Source: 1-14-2-50-31-20 sp965370315
GTDB taxonomy: Bacteria; Bacteroidota; Ignavibacteria; Ignavibacteriales; Melioribacteraceae
Direction of reading: 5' to 3'
Assembly: GCA_965370315.1 (NCBI GenBank)
Contig: CBDUTO010000093.1
Span: 1-18,227 of the forward strand
DNA length: 18,227 nucleotides
The notes beneath the pieces were generated by a model. That model saw only the letters and a list, made by a program, of their open reading frames with translations, had not been told where the DNA came from and did no database searches. Position 1 is the first letter of the stretch; each line of letters opens with the position of its first letter. The position numbers and the translations under genes were made by a program. Positions 1 to 8,949 of the stretch are shown here, one piece after another.

Positions 1-2
1 CA

Positions 3-1745
3 CCAGTTAATGTTAGCATGCACCCCCGTGGTGATTATTCTCCAGTCTGGAGTAAGGATGGCTCAAAACTTGGCTTCGTTTCAATGCGTGGTAACACCGA
101 CTTAGACGTTTGGTACGTTTGGTTGAACAAAGCGGATTGGAATAAAACTAAAGAGGATTGGGCAAATGTAGATGAACCAAAGAAGGATTCTAAAAAGAAG
201 GAAAAGGATAAAGATAAGAAAGGAAAAGATTCTGTAAAGACTAAACCAATTAAAATTGATGTTGAAGATATTCATGACAGATTAGTTAGAGTTACCTCTC
301 TTCCTGGAAATGAATCAAATCTCCTTTTCTCTAAAGATGGTGAAACTATCTACTTCACTGCAAAAACACTTACGGCAAAAGGCTCTGATCTATTTAGCAT
401 TAAATATGATAAGACCAAAATTAAGATGCTATCAAAGGGTGGGAAAGGTTATAGTGCTCTCTCTATGGATTCAGAGTTTAAGTATATATACTTTTTGAAA
501 AAAGGAAAACTTGCTCGCTTTAATATAAAAAGTTCAAAAGATGAACCATTGCCATTCAAAGCAAAAATGAAAGTCAACTTTGCAGAAGAGAAAGAGCAAA
601 TCTTTGAAGAGAGCTGGAGAGCATTACGTGACGGATTTTATGACCCAAATTATCATGGAAATGACTGGGATGAATTAAGAGAGAAATACAAACCGATGTG
701 CATGAAAGCCTCTACTCAAAAGGATTTCCAAGACATGTACAACATAATGCTTGGTGAACTTAACGCAAGTCATATGGGAATGAAATACGCAAATGACCGT
801 GCTAAACTTCATACAGAGAAAACAGGATTGATCGGAGTTGAATTAGTTAATAATGATGGCGGTGTTGAAATTACACACGTACTTGTTGATTCGCCAGCAG
901 ATAGAGAACAAAGCAAATTACTTGTTGGAGATATTATTACTCATGTTAATGGAAGTGAACTTAATGATGAAACTAACTTCTATTCGTTACTTGCCAATAC
1001 AGCAAAAGAAAAAGTGTTACTAAATCTTGAAAGAAATGGCGACGAACTTGAAATAATTATTAGACCAACTTCGAGTTTAAGAAATCAACTTTATAACGAA
1101 TGGGTTGAGAATAATAGAAAACTTGTTGATAAATGGTCAGACGGAAAATTAGGATATTTACACATTGAAGCAATGGGCTGGGATAGCTTTGAGCGTTTTG
1201 AGCGCGAGTTTACTGCCGTTGCAACTGGTAAAGATGCAATTGTAATTGATGTACGTTTCAATGGTGGTGGTTGGACTACAGACTTTTTGATGACAGTATT
1301 AAATTACAAACAACATGCATACACAATTCCTCGTGGTGCAGCAAAAGATTTGGATAAAGAGAAATCTAAATTCCGTGGTTATTATCCAACAGGTGAACGT
1401 CTTCCGTATGCTGCTTGGACTAAACCTTCAATCGCAATTTGTAATCAAAATAGTTATTCCAATGCTGAAATTTTTTCGCATGCTTATAAAAATCTTGGAA
1501 TTGGAACACTTGTTGGAATTCCAACATTTGGAGCAGTTATCTCAACAGGCTCTAGAACTCTAATTGATGGATCAACTGTTAGAATGCCATTCCGAGGATG
1601 GTATGTAAAAGCAGATGATTCAAATATGGATTTTGTTCCAGCAGTTCCAGATATTATTGTTCACAATTCTCCAGATGCAAAAGTTACAGGAAATGATGCA
1701 CAGCTAAAGCGTGCAGTTGATGAACTTTTAAAAGAGACAAAATAA
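3..1745 (+). CDS. Tricorn-like S41 protease, C-terminal part (5' end outside window)
   Basis: The reading frame is open to the left edge, so the true start is upstream; the first in-frame ATG at 18 is internal. Residue numbers below count from that Met. The order matches tricorn-type peptidases. The end of the beta-propeller has a HPRGDYSPVWS strand (2-12) and a WLNKADWNKTKEDW segment. A Lys-rich low-complexity linker follows (55-77). A helical C1 region (190-255) carries the Ser-His pair SH at 251-252. A PDZ domain spans about 265-350 (VDSPAD, VGDIITHVNG). The S41 core has DVRFNGGGW (411-419), and Ser481 in NSYSNAE is the probable nucleophile. The fourth catalytic residue (Glu in tricorn) seems to fall at NMD (536-538), where an Asp is present. 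The likely role is degradation of peptides or small proteins. Cellular location cannot be judged without the N-terminus. The family call is solid; substrates are unknown. Confidence 0.9.
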   Translation, partial: PVNVSMHPRGDYSPVWSKDGSKLGFVSMRGNTDLDVWYVWLNKADWNKTKEDWANVDEPKKDSKKKEKDKDKKGKDSVKTKPIKIDVEDIHDRLVRVTSLPGNESNLLFSKDGETIYFTAKTLTAKGSDLFSIKYDKTKIKMLSKGGKGYSALSMDSEFKYIYFLKKGKLARFNIKSSKDEPLPFKAKMKVNFAEEKEQIFEESWRALRDGFYDPNYHGNDWDELREKYKPMCMKASTQKDFQDMYNIMLGELNASHMGMKYANDRAKLHTEKTGLIGVELVNNDGGVEITHVLVDSPADREQSKLLVGDIITHVNGSELNDETNFYSLLANTAKEKVLLNLERNGDELEIIIRPTSSLRNQLYNEWVENNRKLVDKWSDGKLGYLHIEAMGWDSFERFEREFTAVATGKDAIVIDVRFNGGGWTTDFLMTVLNYKQHAYTIPRGAAKDLDKEKSKFRGYYPTGERLPYAAWTKPSIAICNQNSYSNAEIFSHAYKNLGIGTLVGIPTFGAVISTGSRTLIDGSTVRMPFRGWYVKADDSNMDFVPAVPDIIVHNSPDAKVTGNDAQLKRAVDELLKETK

Positions 1746-1754
1746 TTCAATTTC

Positions 1755-1777
1755 ACCCCTTCAGTAATTGAAGGGGT
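1755..1777 (+). terminator. Hairpin terminator after the tricorn-like protease gene
   Basis: A perfect 9-bp stem (ACCCCTTCA / TGAAGGGGT) with a 5-nt loop starts 10 bases after the stop codon. The downstream tract is only moderately T-rich (AAATCTTCCTTTT), so termination may be partial. No other stem of this strength lies nearby. Confidence 0.65.
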
Positions 1778-2184
1778 AAATCTTCCTTTTCGGTAAAAAA
1801 CAAATTTAATCTGTAACATTTACCTTAAAACATCAATTCCCTTCTAATTCTTACAAGAATTCTAAAACATTGCTTAAGGCATAATTTTTGATAAAATACC
1901 ATAAGTAAATTTCGAGTTTTATATATTAAAAAGTTTTAAATGTCTTAGTTCTTAAATCATGTTGAATAACATTTTACAATTCTGTAACTTATTTAATAAA
2001 AAACAGATAAATAGATGTAAAGTAGAAACTACTTACACGTTTCTGATTAACTATAAAATATAAAAGGATTTAACTTGTTTATTTTGAAAATGTTAAATAC
2101 CGGGCATATTAAAATTAAAAATGTAAATTCGATTAAATATAAAATTATTTTACAATAAAAATTAAATATTAATTTGAGGTAATC
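1778..2184. other. AT-rich intergenic region upstream of the repeat lipoprotein gene
   Basis: About 400 bases contain no credible ORF on either strand and no tRNA-like fold. It must hold the promoter of the downstream lipoprotein gene, but no -10/-35 or Bacteroidota-type TAnnTTTG box stands out above the AT background. The one structured item is a near-perfect dyad at 2016-2037, listed separately. The ribosome binding site GAGG is at 2176-2179, five bases before the GTG start. Confidence 0.6.
2016..2037. promoter_or_regulatory. Dyad symmetry upstream of the lipoprotein gene
   Basis: The arms TGTAAAGTAG and CTACTTACA pair over 9 bp, with one bulged A and a 3-nt AAA centre. The dyad lies about 150 bases before the GTG start, with no T tract behind it. 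An operator or 5' leader hairpin fits better than a terminator. Function is inferred from position only. Confidence 0.3.
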
Positions 2185-5100
2185 GTGAAAAAATTTATTG
2201 TCCTAATAGCAATTCTTTCGTTAGTTGTTGTTATATATTCTTGTAAGCTACAGGATGACGAGAGCTCTAACCCAGTTGATCCTGGAACAATAACTTTAAC
2301 AGTTACAAACCCAACAAGTGGTGATACACTCTATACTTCTTCTGTATATAATATTAAATGGACTAGCAATACAACTCAAAATTTAATAGTTGAATATACT
2401 CTTGACAATGGGGAAAACTGGACCTTAATTGCAACAGATGTTGAAAATTCTGAGAGTTATATTTGGTCTCCAATTCCTAATACTCAAACCACGCAAGGAC
2501 GCATAAAAATAACAACTGCAGATAGCACATTAAGTTCAATCAGTGAAGGATTTTTTAGTATTGTACGCGGAACAACAAAAACGGTAACTGTTATTGAACC
2601 AAATGGTAGCGAACACTGGCAAGGCAATAGTGTTCAAGCAATTAAATGGAGTAGTTCTGGTATTGATTCTGTTATCATAGAATATACTTTAGATAATGGG
2701 CTAAATTGGAATACAATTACCACAAATGCGCAGAGTACTGGCTTTTATAATTGGAATCCCCTCCCAAACACCCCAACTACAAATGCAAAGATTAGAATTA
2801 TAGATGCAGATGAAGGATTTCCAATAGATGAAAGTGATGGTCTTTTTACTATCGAACCTTCAGATATACTAACTGTAACAATGCCAAATGGTTCAGAAGA
2901 ATGGTTAGCAGGCTCAAGTCAATACATAAAGTGGAATACTCTTTTGGATATTTCACCTGGTAGTGCTTTACCCTCTCCTTCTAATGGTGAGCTAACTAGT
3001 AAAAACATTAAAAGTAAATTATTAAAAACTAAATCATCTGGAGTAGAGGTAAATTCATCTCCCAATTCTATCGAAATCGTTGAAAGTGTGAAAATTGAAT
3101 ATAGTGTAAATGGAGCAGCAAGTTGGAATACAATTATTGAAAGTACTCCAAATAATGGAATCTATTTCTGGCAATCACTTCCAAACGAAAACTCTGCGAA
3201 CTGTTTAATCCGTGTTAGTGATGCTGTTGATGGAGTTCCTTTTGATTTCAATGATGGTGTGTTTTCAATATTTGCAACATTACCACAAGAGATCGTAGTT
3301 ATTTCACCAAATGGTGGTGAAGGCTGGGCAGCAGGAACATCTCAAGACATTACATGGAATTCTAAAGATGTATCTTTTGTAAAAATTGAATATACAATTG
3401 ATAATGGTGTTTCTTGGACCTCCATTGTAGAATCAACATCAAGTGATGGGTTTTATACTTGGGAACAACTCCCTAATGGAGCAGCAAGTAACTGTCGCAT
3501 CAAAATATCTGATGCCGTTGATGGATCACCTTCTGATATGAGCAATGACTTATTCTCAATCACTCCAGAACCAAGCATTAATTTGACTTCACCAAATGGA
3601 GGTGAAACTCTTCAGTCTGGTTCCAGTATTAACATTACTTGGACATCAGAAAATATTGCTCAAATTAAAATTGAATATACAATTAATGGTGGAGCCGAGT
3701 GGAAACTAATTGCTAATAACATTGAAAGTACTGGCACTTATACTTGGGAAAATATTCCTGATGTTAATTCAAGCCAAGTTCGCGTTAAAATTAGTGATGC
3801 AGATGATGGAGCCCCTTCTGATATTTCTGAAAATAATCTAGCTATCTCTAATCAGATTGTACAAAGCCTTGAGGTTACATCGCCAAATGGAAATGAATTC
3901 TGGGAAGCTAATACTGCTAAAAATATTACATGGCATAGTTCTGCAGTTACTCATGTTAAAATTGAATTTACTGATAACAATGGTTTAGATTGGTCATTGG
4001 TTGAAGACAATTTACCAAGCTCTGGCTCTTACGATTGGCATGTTCCAAATGTGAATTCAACACAAGCTAAAATTAGAGTTAGTGATGCAGTAGATGGAGA
4101 CCCAGTTGATGAAAGTAATGCAACATTCAGAATTAAACAAGCTGGTACTATCAAGCTAATTAGTCCAGAAAGTGGTGATAATTGGATTGCTGGTGATTTA
4201 AATAGAATAGAATGGGAAGCAAAAAATATTGAAAAAATCAAAATTGAATTTACAACTACAAATGCTATTTATGATCCAGAAGCCGAATGGTTTGATGATG
4301 CTTGGTTTGATTTAGTAACTAATACTCCCGGTGCTGCTGGTTTTTATGAAACTCGCTTTACAATTCCTTCTACCGAATATAGATTGAGAATTAGTGATGC
4401 TGAATTTAATGAACCAGTTGATTTTAGTGGTCTATTTACTGTTAAAGGACAACCATCCTTTACACTACAATTAACAACTCCAAATGGTGGTGAAAATTGG
4501 ATAATTGGTGAACCATACGAGATAACATGGACTTCGGAAAATGTTGAAAGAATTTCAATTGATTATTCATTAAATAATGGAACTACTTGGAATGACATTA
4601 TAACAGATGTACCAAGTAATGGACTACACAATTGGGTTGTTCCAGATATTGAGAACAGATCTGACTTATGTAAAATTAGAATTCAACAAGCAACTGATAG
4701 TACAATTTTTGATCTATCTGATGCATCCTTTTCAATTCATCCAAAAGATAAATTATTACGAATTGTTTCTCCAAATGGTGGAGAAGTTTGGGATACACAA
4801 TTAGAAAATACAATCACTTGGGTAACATCGGGCATAAATAATGTAAATATTCTGTACACAATTGATAATGCTACAACATGGAATACTATTGTGTCGAATC
4901 TACATTCTACTGGTGCTTATTCTTGGAACCCACCAGATGTTGCATCAGCTTTAGCAAGAATAAAAATAGAAGACTCAAGTGATCCAACTTATGTTGATGA
5001 GAGTGATTCATACTTCACATTAGGTTCTGCAAATGAAGCGAGTATTAGTATAATTTCACCAAATGGTGGTGAAAATCTTCAAGCAAATACTTCTACATCT

Positions 5101-6795
5101 ATTAGTTGGACATCTACAAATGTAAAAGACATTATGATTGAGTTTTCAAAAAACAATGGTGCTGAGTGGGAAATTGTTGTTGCCAGTACACCAAGCGATG
5201 GTAATCACACATGGGCTTCAGTTCCAGATATATATTCAGAGCTATGTGCAATTAGAATTAGTGATGTTAGTAGAAATGATGTCACTTCTGTTTCAGCTAG
5301 TACATTTACAATTACAAATCTTGTGAATGAAACAATAAAAATTCTTTTCCCTAATGGTGGTGAGGAATGGGAAGCAGGCACACTCCAAAATATTACTTGG
5401 GAAGCATCTGCAATCACAAATGTTGACCTTGAATATACAGACAATAATGGAAATAGTTGGACAACAATTGTAAGCAGTTTACCAAGCACTGGTGCTTACC
5501 AATGGACGGTACCAAGTGATTTAAATTCTCCGCAATCTAAAATTAGAATAAAAGATTCTGATGATGGCGATCCAGTTGATGAGAGTGATGGAATCTTTAC
5601 TATTAAACCTAAACCAAGTATCCGTGTAACATCTCCTCAGGGTGGCAAAATATATAGCACACAGGAGGAGGTTAATATCACTTGGGAATCTTCTGGAATT
5701 GACTATGTAGGAATACGCTACACAACTACAAATGGTATTGGATCTGGTACAGAGCCAACATTTTATACAATCTCAACTAGTACTCCTAATACTGGTGAAT
5801 TTCTCACAAGCTTCTCAATTCCATCAGATAAATATTTTGTTGAGGTTTATGATATTAATGACCAAGGAGTGAGTAACAGAAGTACTGGAAACTTTGAGGT
5901 TATTGAATCGGCAATAATAATACTTGCACCTGTTGGTGGTGTACAATGGACTACTGGAGAGACTTATGAAATTCAATGGACATCATTTGAAGTTGCAAAT
6001 GTAAATATTGAATACTCAGTTGATGGTGGTGCAAGTTGGATAGCTATTGTTTCTAATAAATTTAGCGATGGCTATTACAATTGGACAATCCCAAATACTA
6101 TTTCAACATCACACAATGCAATTGTAAAGATAACCGATGCTAGTGCTGAAACAAGTTACGCTTTCACAAGTTCCTTCTCAATTTTACAATCATCTTTTGT
6201 AAGAGTTGATTCACCAAACGGTGGTGAAGAATGGGAATACCTTAAAGGACAAAGAATTGATTGGACAACTTCTCCAAATATTTCTAATGTCGATATTTAC
6301 TATTCGTTAAATAATGGAAATACTTGGGAAGCAGTTATTTTAGGATATCCATCTTACGGAGCTTACGAATGGAATGCACCAGAAATCTCAACTTCACTTG
6401 GAAGAATAAAAATTGAGGATTCTAATGATCCTACAGTTAGTGATATTAGCGACGCACCATTTAAGTTAATAAAAACTGGTGATGGTGATGATCCATTTAT
6501 TACATTGCTTACTCCTGAGCAAGATGTAACATGGACTATTGGTTCAGACCAAGATATTACTTGGTTTACACATCGAGACATTGTTTATGTTAGTATTGAA
6601 GTATCTTATGATAATGGAACAAATTGGGCTGATATTGATGCAAACTATACTGATACACCTTGGGATGAAGAGAGTAGTTATACATGGACAGTTGTTGGTT
6701 CAGCAACTTCCGTTGCTAAAATACGAATGAGTGGTTATGATTCCAATGGCTTCCAACTTGAAGAAGTTATTAGTGACCCATTCAACATTCAATAA
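2185..6795 (+). CDS. Giant repeat lipoprotein with 15 tandem Ig-like (Kre9/KNH-type) domains
   Basis: The gene encodes 1536 residues from a GTG start with GAGG five bases upstream. Residues 1-19 are a lipoprotein signal peptide ending IYS, with the lipidated Cys at 20. An acidic cluster (DDE, 25-27) follows and resembles the surface-export signals of Bacteroidota lipoproteins. From about residue 35 to the end there are 15 consecutive units of roughly 90-100 residues. Each follows the pattern SPNGGE-W-(10)-ITW-S-V-(2)-VKIEYT-DNG-W-(10)-S-G-Y-W-P-(10)-IRISDA-DG-P-DESD-FxI. This resembles the Ser/Thr-rich Kre9/KNH beta-sandwich family (PF10342) seen in bacterial surface proteins. Unit 3 carries an insertion of about 42 residues rich in Ser, Lys and Asn (about 256-299). 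Units 7 and 12 have longer central loops. The protein ends with the last unit and has no type IX sorting domain, so the lipid is the expected anchor. A cell-surface stalk, adhesin or scaffold is likely; no catalytic motif is visible. It is flanked by terminators and is probably transcribed alone. Confidence 0.85.
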   Translation: MKKFIVLIAILSLVVVIYSCKLQDDESSNPVDPGTITLTVTNPTSGDTLYTSSVYNIKWTSNTTQNLIVEYTLDNGENWTLIATDVENSESYIWSPIPNTQTTQGRIKITTADSTLSSISEGFFSIVRGTTKTVTVIEPNGSEHWQGNSVQAIKWSSSGIDSVIIEYTLDNGLNWNTITTNAQSTGFYNWNPLPNTPTTNAKIRIIDADEGFPIDESDGLFTIEPSDILTVTMPNGSEEWLAGSSQYIKWNTLLDISPGSALPSPSNGELTSKNIKSKLLKTKSSGVEVNSSPNSIEIVESVKIEYSVNGAASWNTIIESTPNNGIYFWQSLPNENSANCLIRVSDAVDGVPFDFNDGVFSIFATLPQEIVVISPNGGEGWAAGTSQDITWNSKDVSFVKIEYTIDNGVSWTSIVESTSSDGFYTWEQLPNGAASNCRIKISDAVDGSPSDMSNDLFSITPEPSINLTSPNGGETLQSGSSINITWTSENIAQIKIEYTINGGAEWKLIANNIESTGTYTWENIPDVNSSQVRVKISDADDGAPSDISENNLAISNQIVQSLEVTSPNGNEFWEANTAKNITWHSSAVTHVKIEFTDNNGLDWSLVEDNLPSSGSYDWHVPNVNSTQAKIRVSDAVDGDPVDESNATFRIKQAGTIKLISPESGDNWIAGDLNRIEWEAKNIEKIKIEFTTTNAIYDPEAEWFDDAWFDLVTNTPGAAGFYETRFTIPSTEYRLRISDAEFNEPVDFSGLFTVKGQPSFTLQLTTPNGGENWIIGEPYEITWTSENVERISIDYSLNNGTTWNDIITDVPSNGLHNWVVPDIENRSDLCKIRIQQATDSTIFDLSDASFSIHPKDKLLRIVSPNGGEVWDTQLENTITWVTSGINNVNILYTIDNATTWNTIVSNLHSTGAYSWNPPDVASALARIKIEDSSDPTYVDESDSYFTLGSANEASISIISPNGGENLQANTSTSISWTSTNVKDIMIEFSKNNGAEWEIVVASTPSDGNHTWASVPDIYSELCAIRISDVSRNDVTSVSASTFTITNLVNETIKILFPNGGEEWEAGTLQNITWEASAITNVDLEYTDNNGNSWTTIVSSLPSTGAYQWTVPSDLNSPQSKIRIKDSDDGDPVDESDGIFTIKPKPSIRVTSPQGGKIYSTQEEVNITWESSGIDYVGIRYTTTNGIGSGTEPTFYTISTSTPNTGEFLTSFSIPSDKYFVEVYDINDQGVSNRSTGNFEVIESAIIILAPVGGVQWTTGETYEIQWTSFEVANVNIEYSVDGGASWIAIVSNKFSDGYYNWTIPNTISTSHNAIVKITDASAETSYAFTSSFSILQSSFVRVDSPNGGEEWEYLKGQRIDWTTSPNISNVDIYYSLNNGNTWEAVILGYPSYGAYEWNAPEISTSLGRIKIEDSNDPTVSDISDAPFKLIKTGDGDDPFITLLTPEQDVTWTIGSDQDITWFTHRDIVYVSIEVSYDNGTNWADIDANYTDTPWDEESSYTWTVVGSATSVAKIRMSGYDSNGFQLEEVISDPFNIQ
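2287..6792 (+). repeat. Fifteen tandem protein-coding repeats of about 285-420 bp
   Basis: Units start near 2287, 2584, 2869, 3290, 3574, 3864, 4147, 4461, 4753, 5041, 5332, 5614, 5911, 6196 and 6496. Most hold an opening (S/T)PNGGE-type motif, an ITW strand, a DNGxxW motif and a closing SDxxFxI strand. The copies are clearly homologous as protein but well diverged as DNA. The array is therefore old rather than freshly expanded, although short stretches such as TCACCAAATGGTGGTGAA recur nearly exactly in several units. Confidence 0.85.
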
Positions 6796-6819
6796 CTACT
6801 AAATTACAATCACTATTCT

Positions 6820-6851
6820 AAAACCCTCCTCCTAATAGATGAGGGTTTTTT
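6820..6851 (+). terminator. Intrinsic terminator of the repeat lipoprotein gene
   Basis: A 9-bp perfect stem (AAAACCCTC / GAGGGTTTT) with a 12-nt loop runs directly into TTTTTT. It starts 25 bases after the stop codon, and this is the classic form of a rho-independent terminator. Confidence 0.85.
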
Positions 6852-6903
6852 CTTACCTATTTATTTCCAAGATGCATTGTCCTTTTAAAAGAACTATTGT
6901 TAT

Positions 6904-6917
6904 TTTACGTTCGTAAA
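6904..6917. promoter_or_regulatory. Perfect dyad TTTACG-TT-CGTAAA before the TPR kinase gene
   Basis: Six-base arms with a 2-base centre end 16 bases before the ATG at 6934, in the only intergenic space available for this gene's promoter. A dimeric regulator such as the NarL-type partner encoded at 9051 could bind here. That link is a guess; only the symmetry is seen. Confidence 0.35.
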
Positions 6918-6933
6918 TTATCAAAAAGAGCAG

Positions 6934-8682
6934 ATGTCTAAAGCAATACTAAAATTCATAATAACACTATTTATAATACTTTTGAACGTAACTTTTGCTA
7001 CTGAAGATGATAGAGCAAAAATTGATTCCCTCATTGCCCTACCCTACAATGTAGTATATAACGAACCGAAAGATTGGATCCCTCTTTTTAACGAAGGAAT
7101 TGAAGCATCAAAAAAAAGCAATTACAAATATGGAACTGCAAAACTATATAGCCATCTAGCACTCGCATATGTTGCACTAAGCGAATATGATAATTTTAGA
7201 GAAGCTGAAATAAATGCAATTAATCTTTTTGAAGAAATGAATAATGAAAAAGAATTGCTACGAGAGTATGGAATTTTGGGTTACCATCTGCGAAGAACAA
7301 ATCTTGAGCGTTCTAAATATTATATGCGCCTTGCAATTAAACTTGGTGAAAAACACAATTCCGATGAACTTCGTGGTATTTATGATAATTATGGTGTAGT
7401 GTTAGAGTTTGCCGAAGAGATAGATAGTTCGCGTTTTTTCTTTGAAAAAGCATTAAAGCTAAAATATGAAATGTCTGACTCCATTGGAATTCCGTATGGC
7501 TTAAACCATCTTGCAGAATCATATGCTTTATCTGGAGATATGGATAAAGCATTTGAGTATATGGCTGAATCAGATAAGTACAGAGTTGTTGGCAAAAGTA
7601 ATTACGGTCGTGCAGAAAATGACGCGCTTTATGGTGAATTTTATAGAATGATTGGGAAATATGAGCTATCAATTAGTAAGTTTAATGAAAGTCTGAAGCT
7701 TGCAAAGATAATTGGGAACAAACATATAACTCAGTATAATTATAAAATACTAGCTGATATTTATCAAGAAATAGGTGATTACGAATCTGCATTTAAAAAT
7801 TTAAGAAGTCATAAAATATATCAAGATAGTATTCTTAATAGCGAAACAACTCAAAAAATTGCTGAACTTGAAATTAAATTTGAAACAGAAAAAAAGGATA
7901 AGCAAATATCTGAATCCAAGTTTAAATTGAAAGAGCAAAGAAATCAAATTATCTTTGTTGCTAGTATTTCAATAATCCTCTTAATAATTTCTATCGGAAT
8001 TTACAGATTTCAAAAGTATAAACGAAAGCAAATTAGAACCGAGCTAGAGTTGAAAAACAAACTAGCAAAAGTAGAATTTGGAAATAAAATCTCGGATGAG
8101 AAATTACGTATTTCGCGTGAACTACACGACAATATAGGATCTCACTTAACATTTATGGTTAGCTCAATAGATAATTTAACCTATGCTAGCAAAGACGAAA
8201 AGCATATTACTAAATTAAACAAATTGAGTGATTTTGGACGAACCACATTAAACGAATTGAGGCAAACTATTTGGGCAATGAAAAATGATGAAAGTAATTT
8301 AAAACAATTTGTATTAAAATTATCTGAACTTAAAAAACAGATATTAACCAATGTTGAAATTAAGATAATGAATAATTCAAATTCTGATATTTCATTTTCA
8401 TCTACACAAACTTTAAATATATTTAGAGTTGTTCAGGAAGCAATTCAAAATTCAATTAAATATGCAGAAGCAAATAAAATTGAGATTCTCTTTTCTGATA
8501 CCGATACCGGCATTGAACTAACTATTAAAGATGATGGAAATGGATTTGACATTTCGACTGTCCAAATGGGAAATGGGATTAGCAATATGAAATTTAGGTG
8601 CAAAGAAGCTGGTGCATCATTTTCGCTTTTAAGTAACGAGAATGGAACCAATATTACTTGTAATATTCCTTTAAAAGGCTGA
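6934..8682 (+). CDS. TPR-sensor histidine kinase of the HisKA_3 (NarX/LytS-like) class
   Basis: The protein has 582 residues. A signal peptide (1-22, ending NVTFA) is followed by a large periplasmic helical region of TPR-type repeats (about 50-300; for example the helix pairs ending in AIKLGEK, ALKLKYE and SLKLAKI). A charged coiled coil (305-337), one TM helix (339-358) and a cytoplasmic coiled coil (360-390) come next. The HisKA_3 dimerisation domain has the phosphoacceptor His398 in RELHDNIGSHL. The ATPase domain has the N box QEAIQNSIKYA (Asn506), G1 DDGNGFD (533-539) and G2 GNGISNM (546-552). All residues needed for autophosphorylation are present. This kinase class pairs with NarL/FixJ regulators, and one lies next downstream at 9051. 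The start is supported by a purine-rich AAAAAGAG, although the spacing to ATG is short. The ligand is unknown; TPR sensors often report on protein partners. Confidence 0.9.
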   Translation: MSKAILKFIITLFIILLNVTFATEDDRAKIDSLIALPYNVVYNEPKDWIPLFNEGIEASKKSNYKYGTAKLYSHLALAYVALSEYDNFREAEINAINLFEEMNNEKELLREYGILGYHLRRTNLERSKYYMRLAIKLGEKHNSDELRGIYDNYGVVLEFAEEIDSSRFFFEKALKLKYEMSDSIGIPYGLNHLAESYALSGDMDKAFEYMAESDKYRVVGKSNYGRAENDALYGEFYRMIGKYELSISKFNESLKLAKIIGNKHITQYNYKILADIYQEIGDYESAFKNLRSHKIYQDSILNSETTQKIAELEIKFETEKKDKQISESKFKLKEQRNQIIFVASISIILLIISIGIYRFQKYKRKQIRTELELKNKLAKVEFGNKISDEKLRISRELHDNIGSHLTFMVSSIDNLTYASKDEKHITKLNKLSDFGRTTLNELRQTIWAMKNDESNLKQFVLKLSELKKQILTNVEIKIMNNSNSDISFSSTQTLNIFRVVQEAIQNSIKYAEANKIEILFSDTDTGIELTIKDDGNGFDISTVQMGNGISNMKFRCKEAGASFSLLSNENGTNITCNIPLKG

Positions 8683-8734
8683 GTTCTATTTATGACAGCA
8701 AATTATACTTCTCAGTTTTAGCGATATAGATTTA

Positions 8735-8754
8735 ATGTCATTTTGAAATGACAT
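8735..8754. repeat. Perfect inverted repeat ATGTCATTT-TG-AAATGACAT
   Basis: Nine-base arms with a 2-base centre begin 53 bases after the kinase stop codon. As RNA it would form an 8-bp hairpin with a TTGA loop, followed by GTTCTATGTTTTTG, so weak termination is possible. The ends TGTCATT/AATGACA match those of the 83-bp element nearby, so it may instead be a collapsed copy of such an element. Confidence 0.5.
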
Positions 8755-8949
8755 GTTCTATGTTTTTGATAATACACTAATACGCATTCTGATTAAATTA
8801 TGCTGAGTTAATTAGAACTTTGCCCTTTAAATAAGACAAATGGCTTATTGAATAATTTCCTTAGTAGTGATATTTTTGTTCTAAATGTTGGAATATAAAT
8901 ATGAAACTGTCATGAGTAATAATACTCACACAATGATTATAAAGTAACT

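Noticed and set aside
4029..4241. Minus-strand ORFs inside the lipoprotein, kinase and delta-60 genes
   Set aside because: They are antisense shadows of strongly supported genes, helped by the AT-rich code; none has domain content.
2287..6792. CRISPR array or short tandem DNA repeat
   Set aside because: The periodic signal is a protein repeat of about 95 codons in one continuous frame; no short identical repeats with uniform spacers are present.
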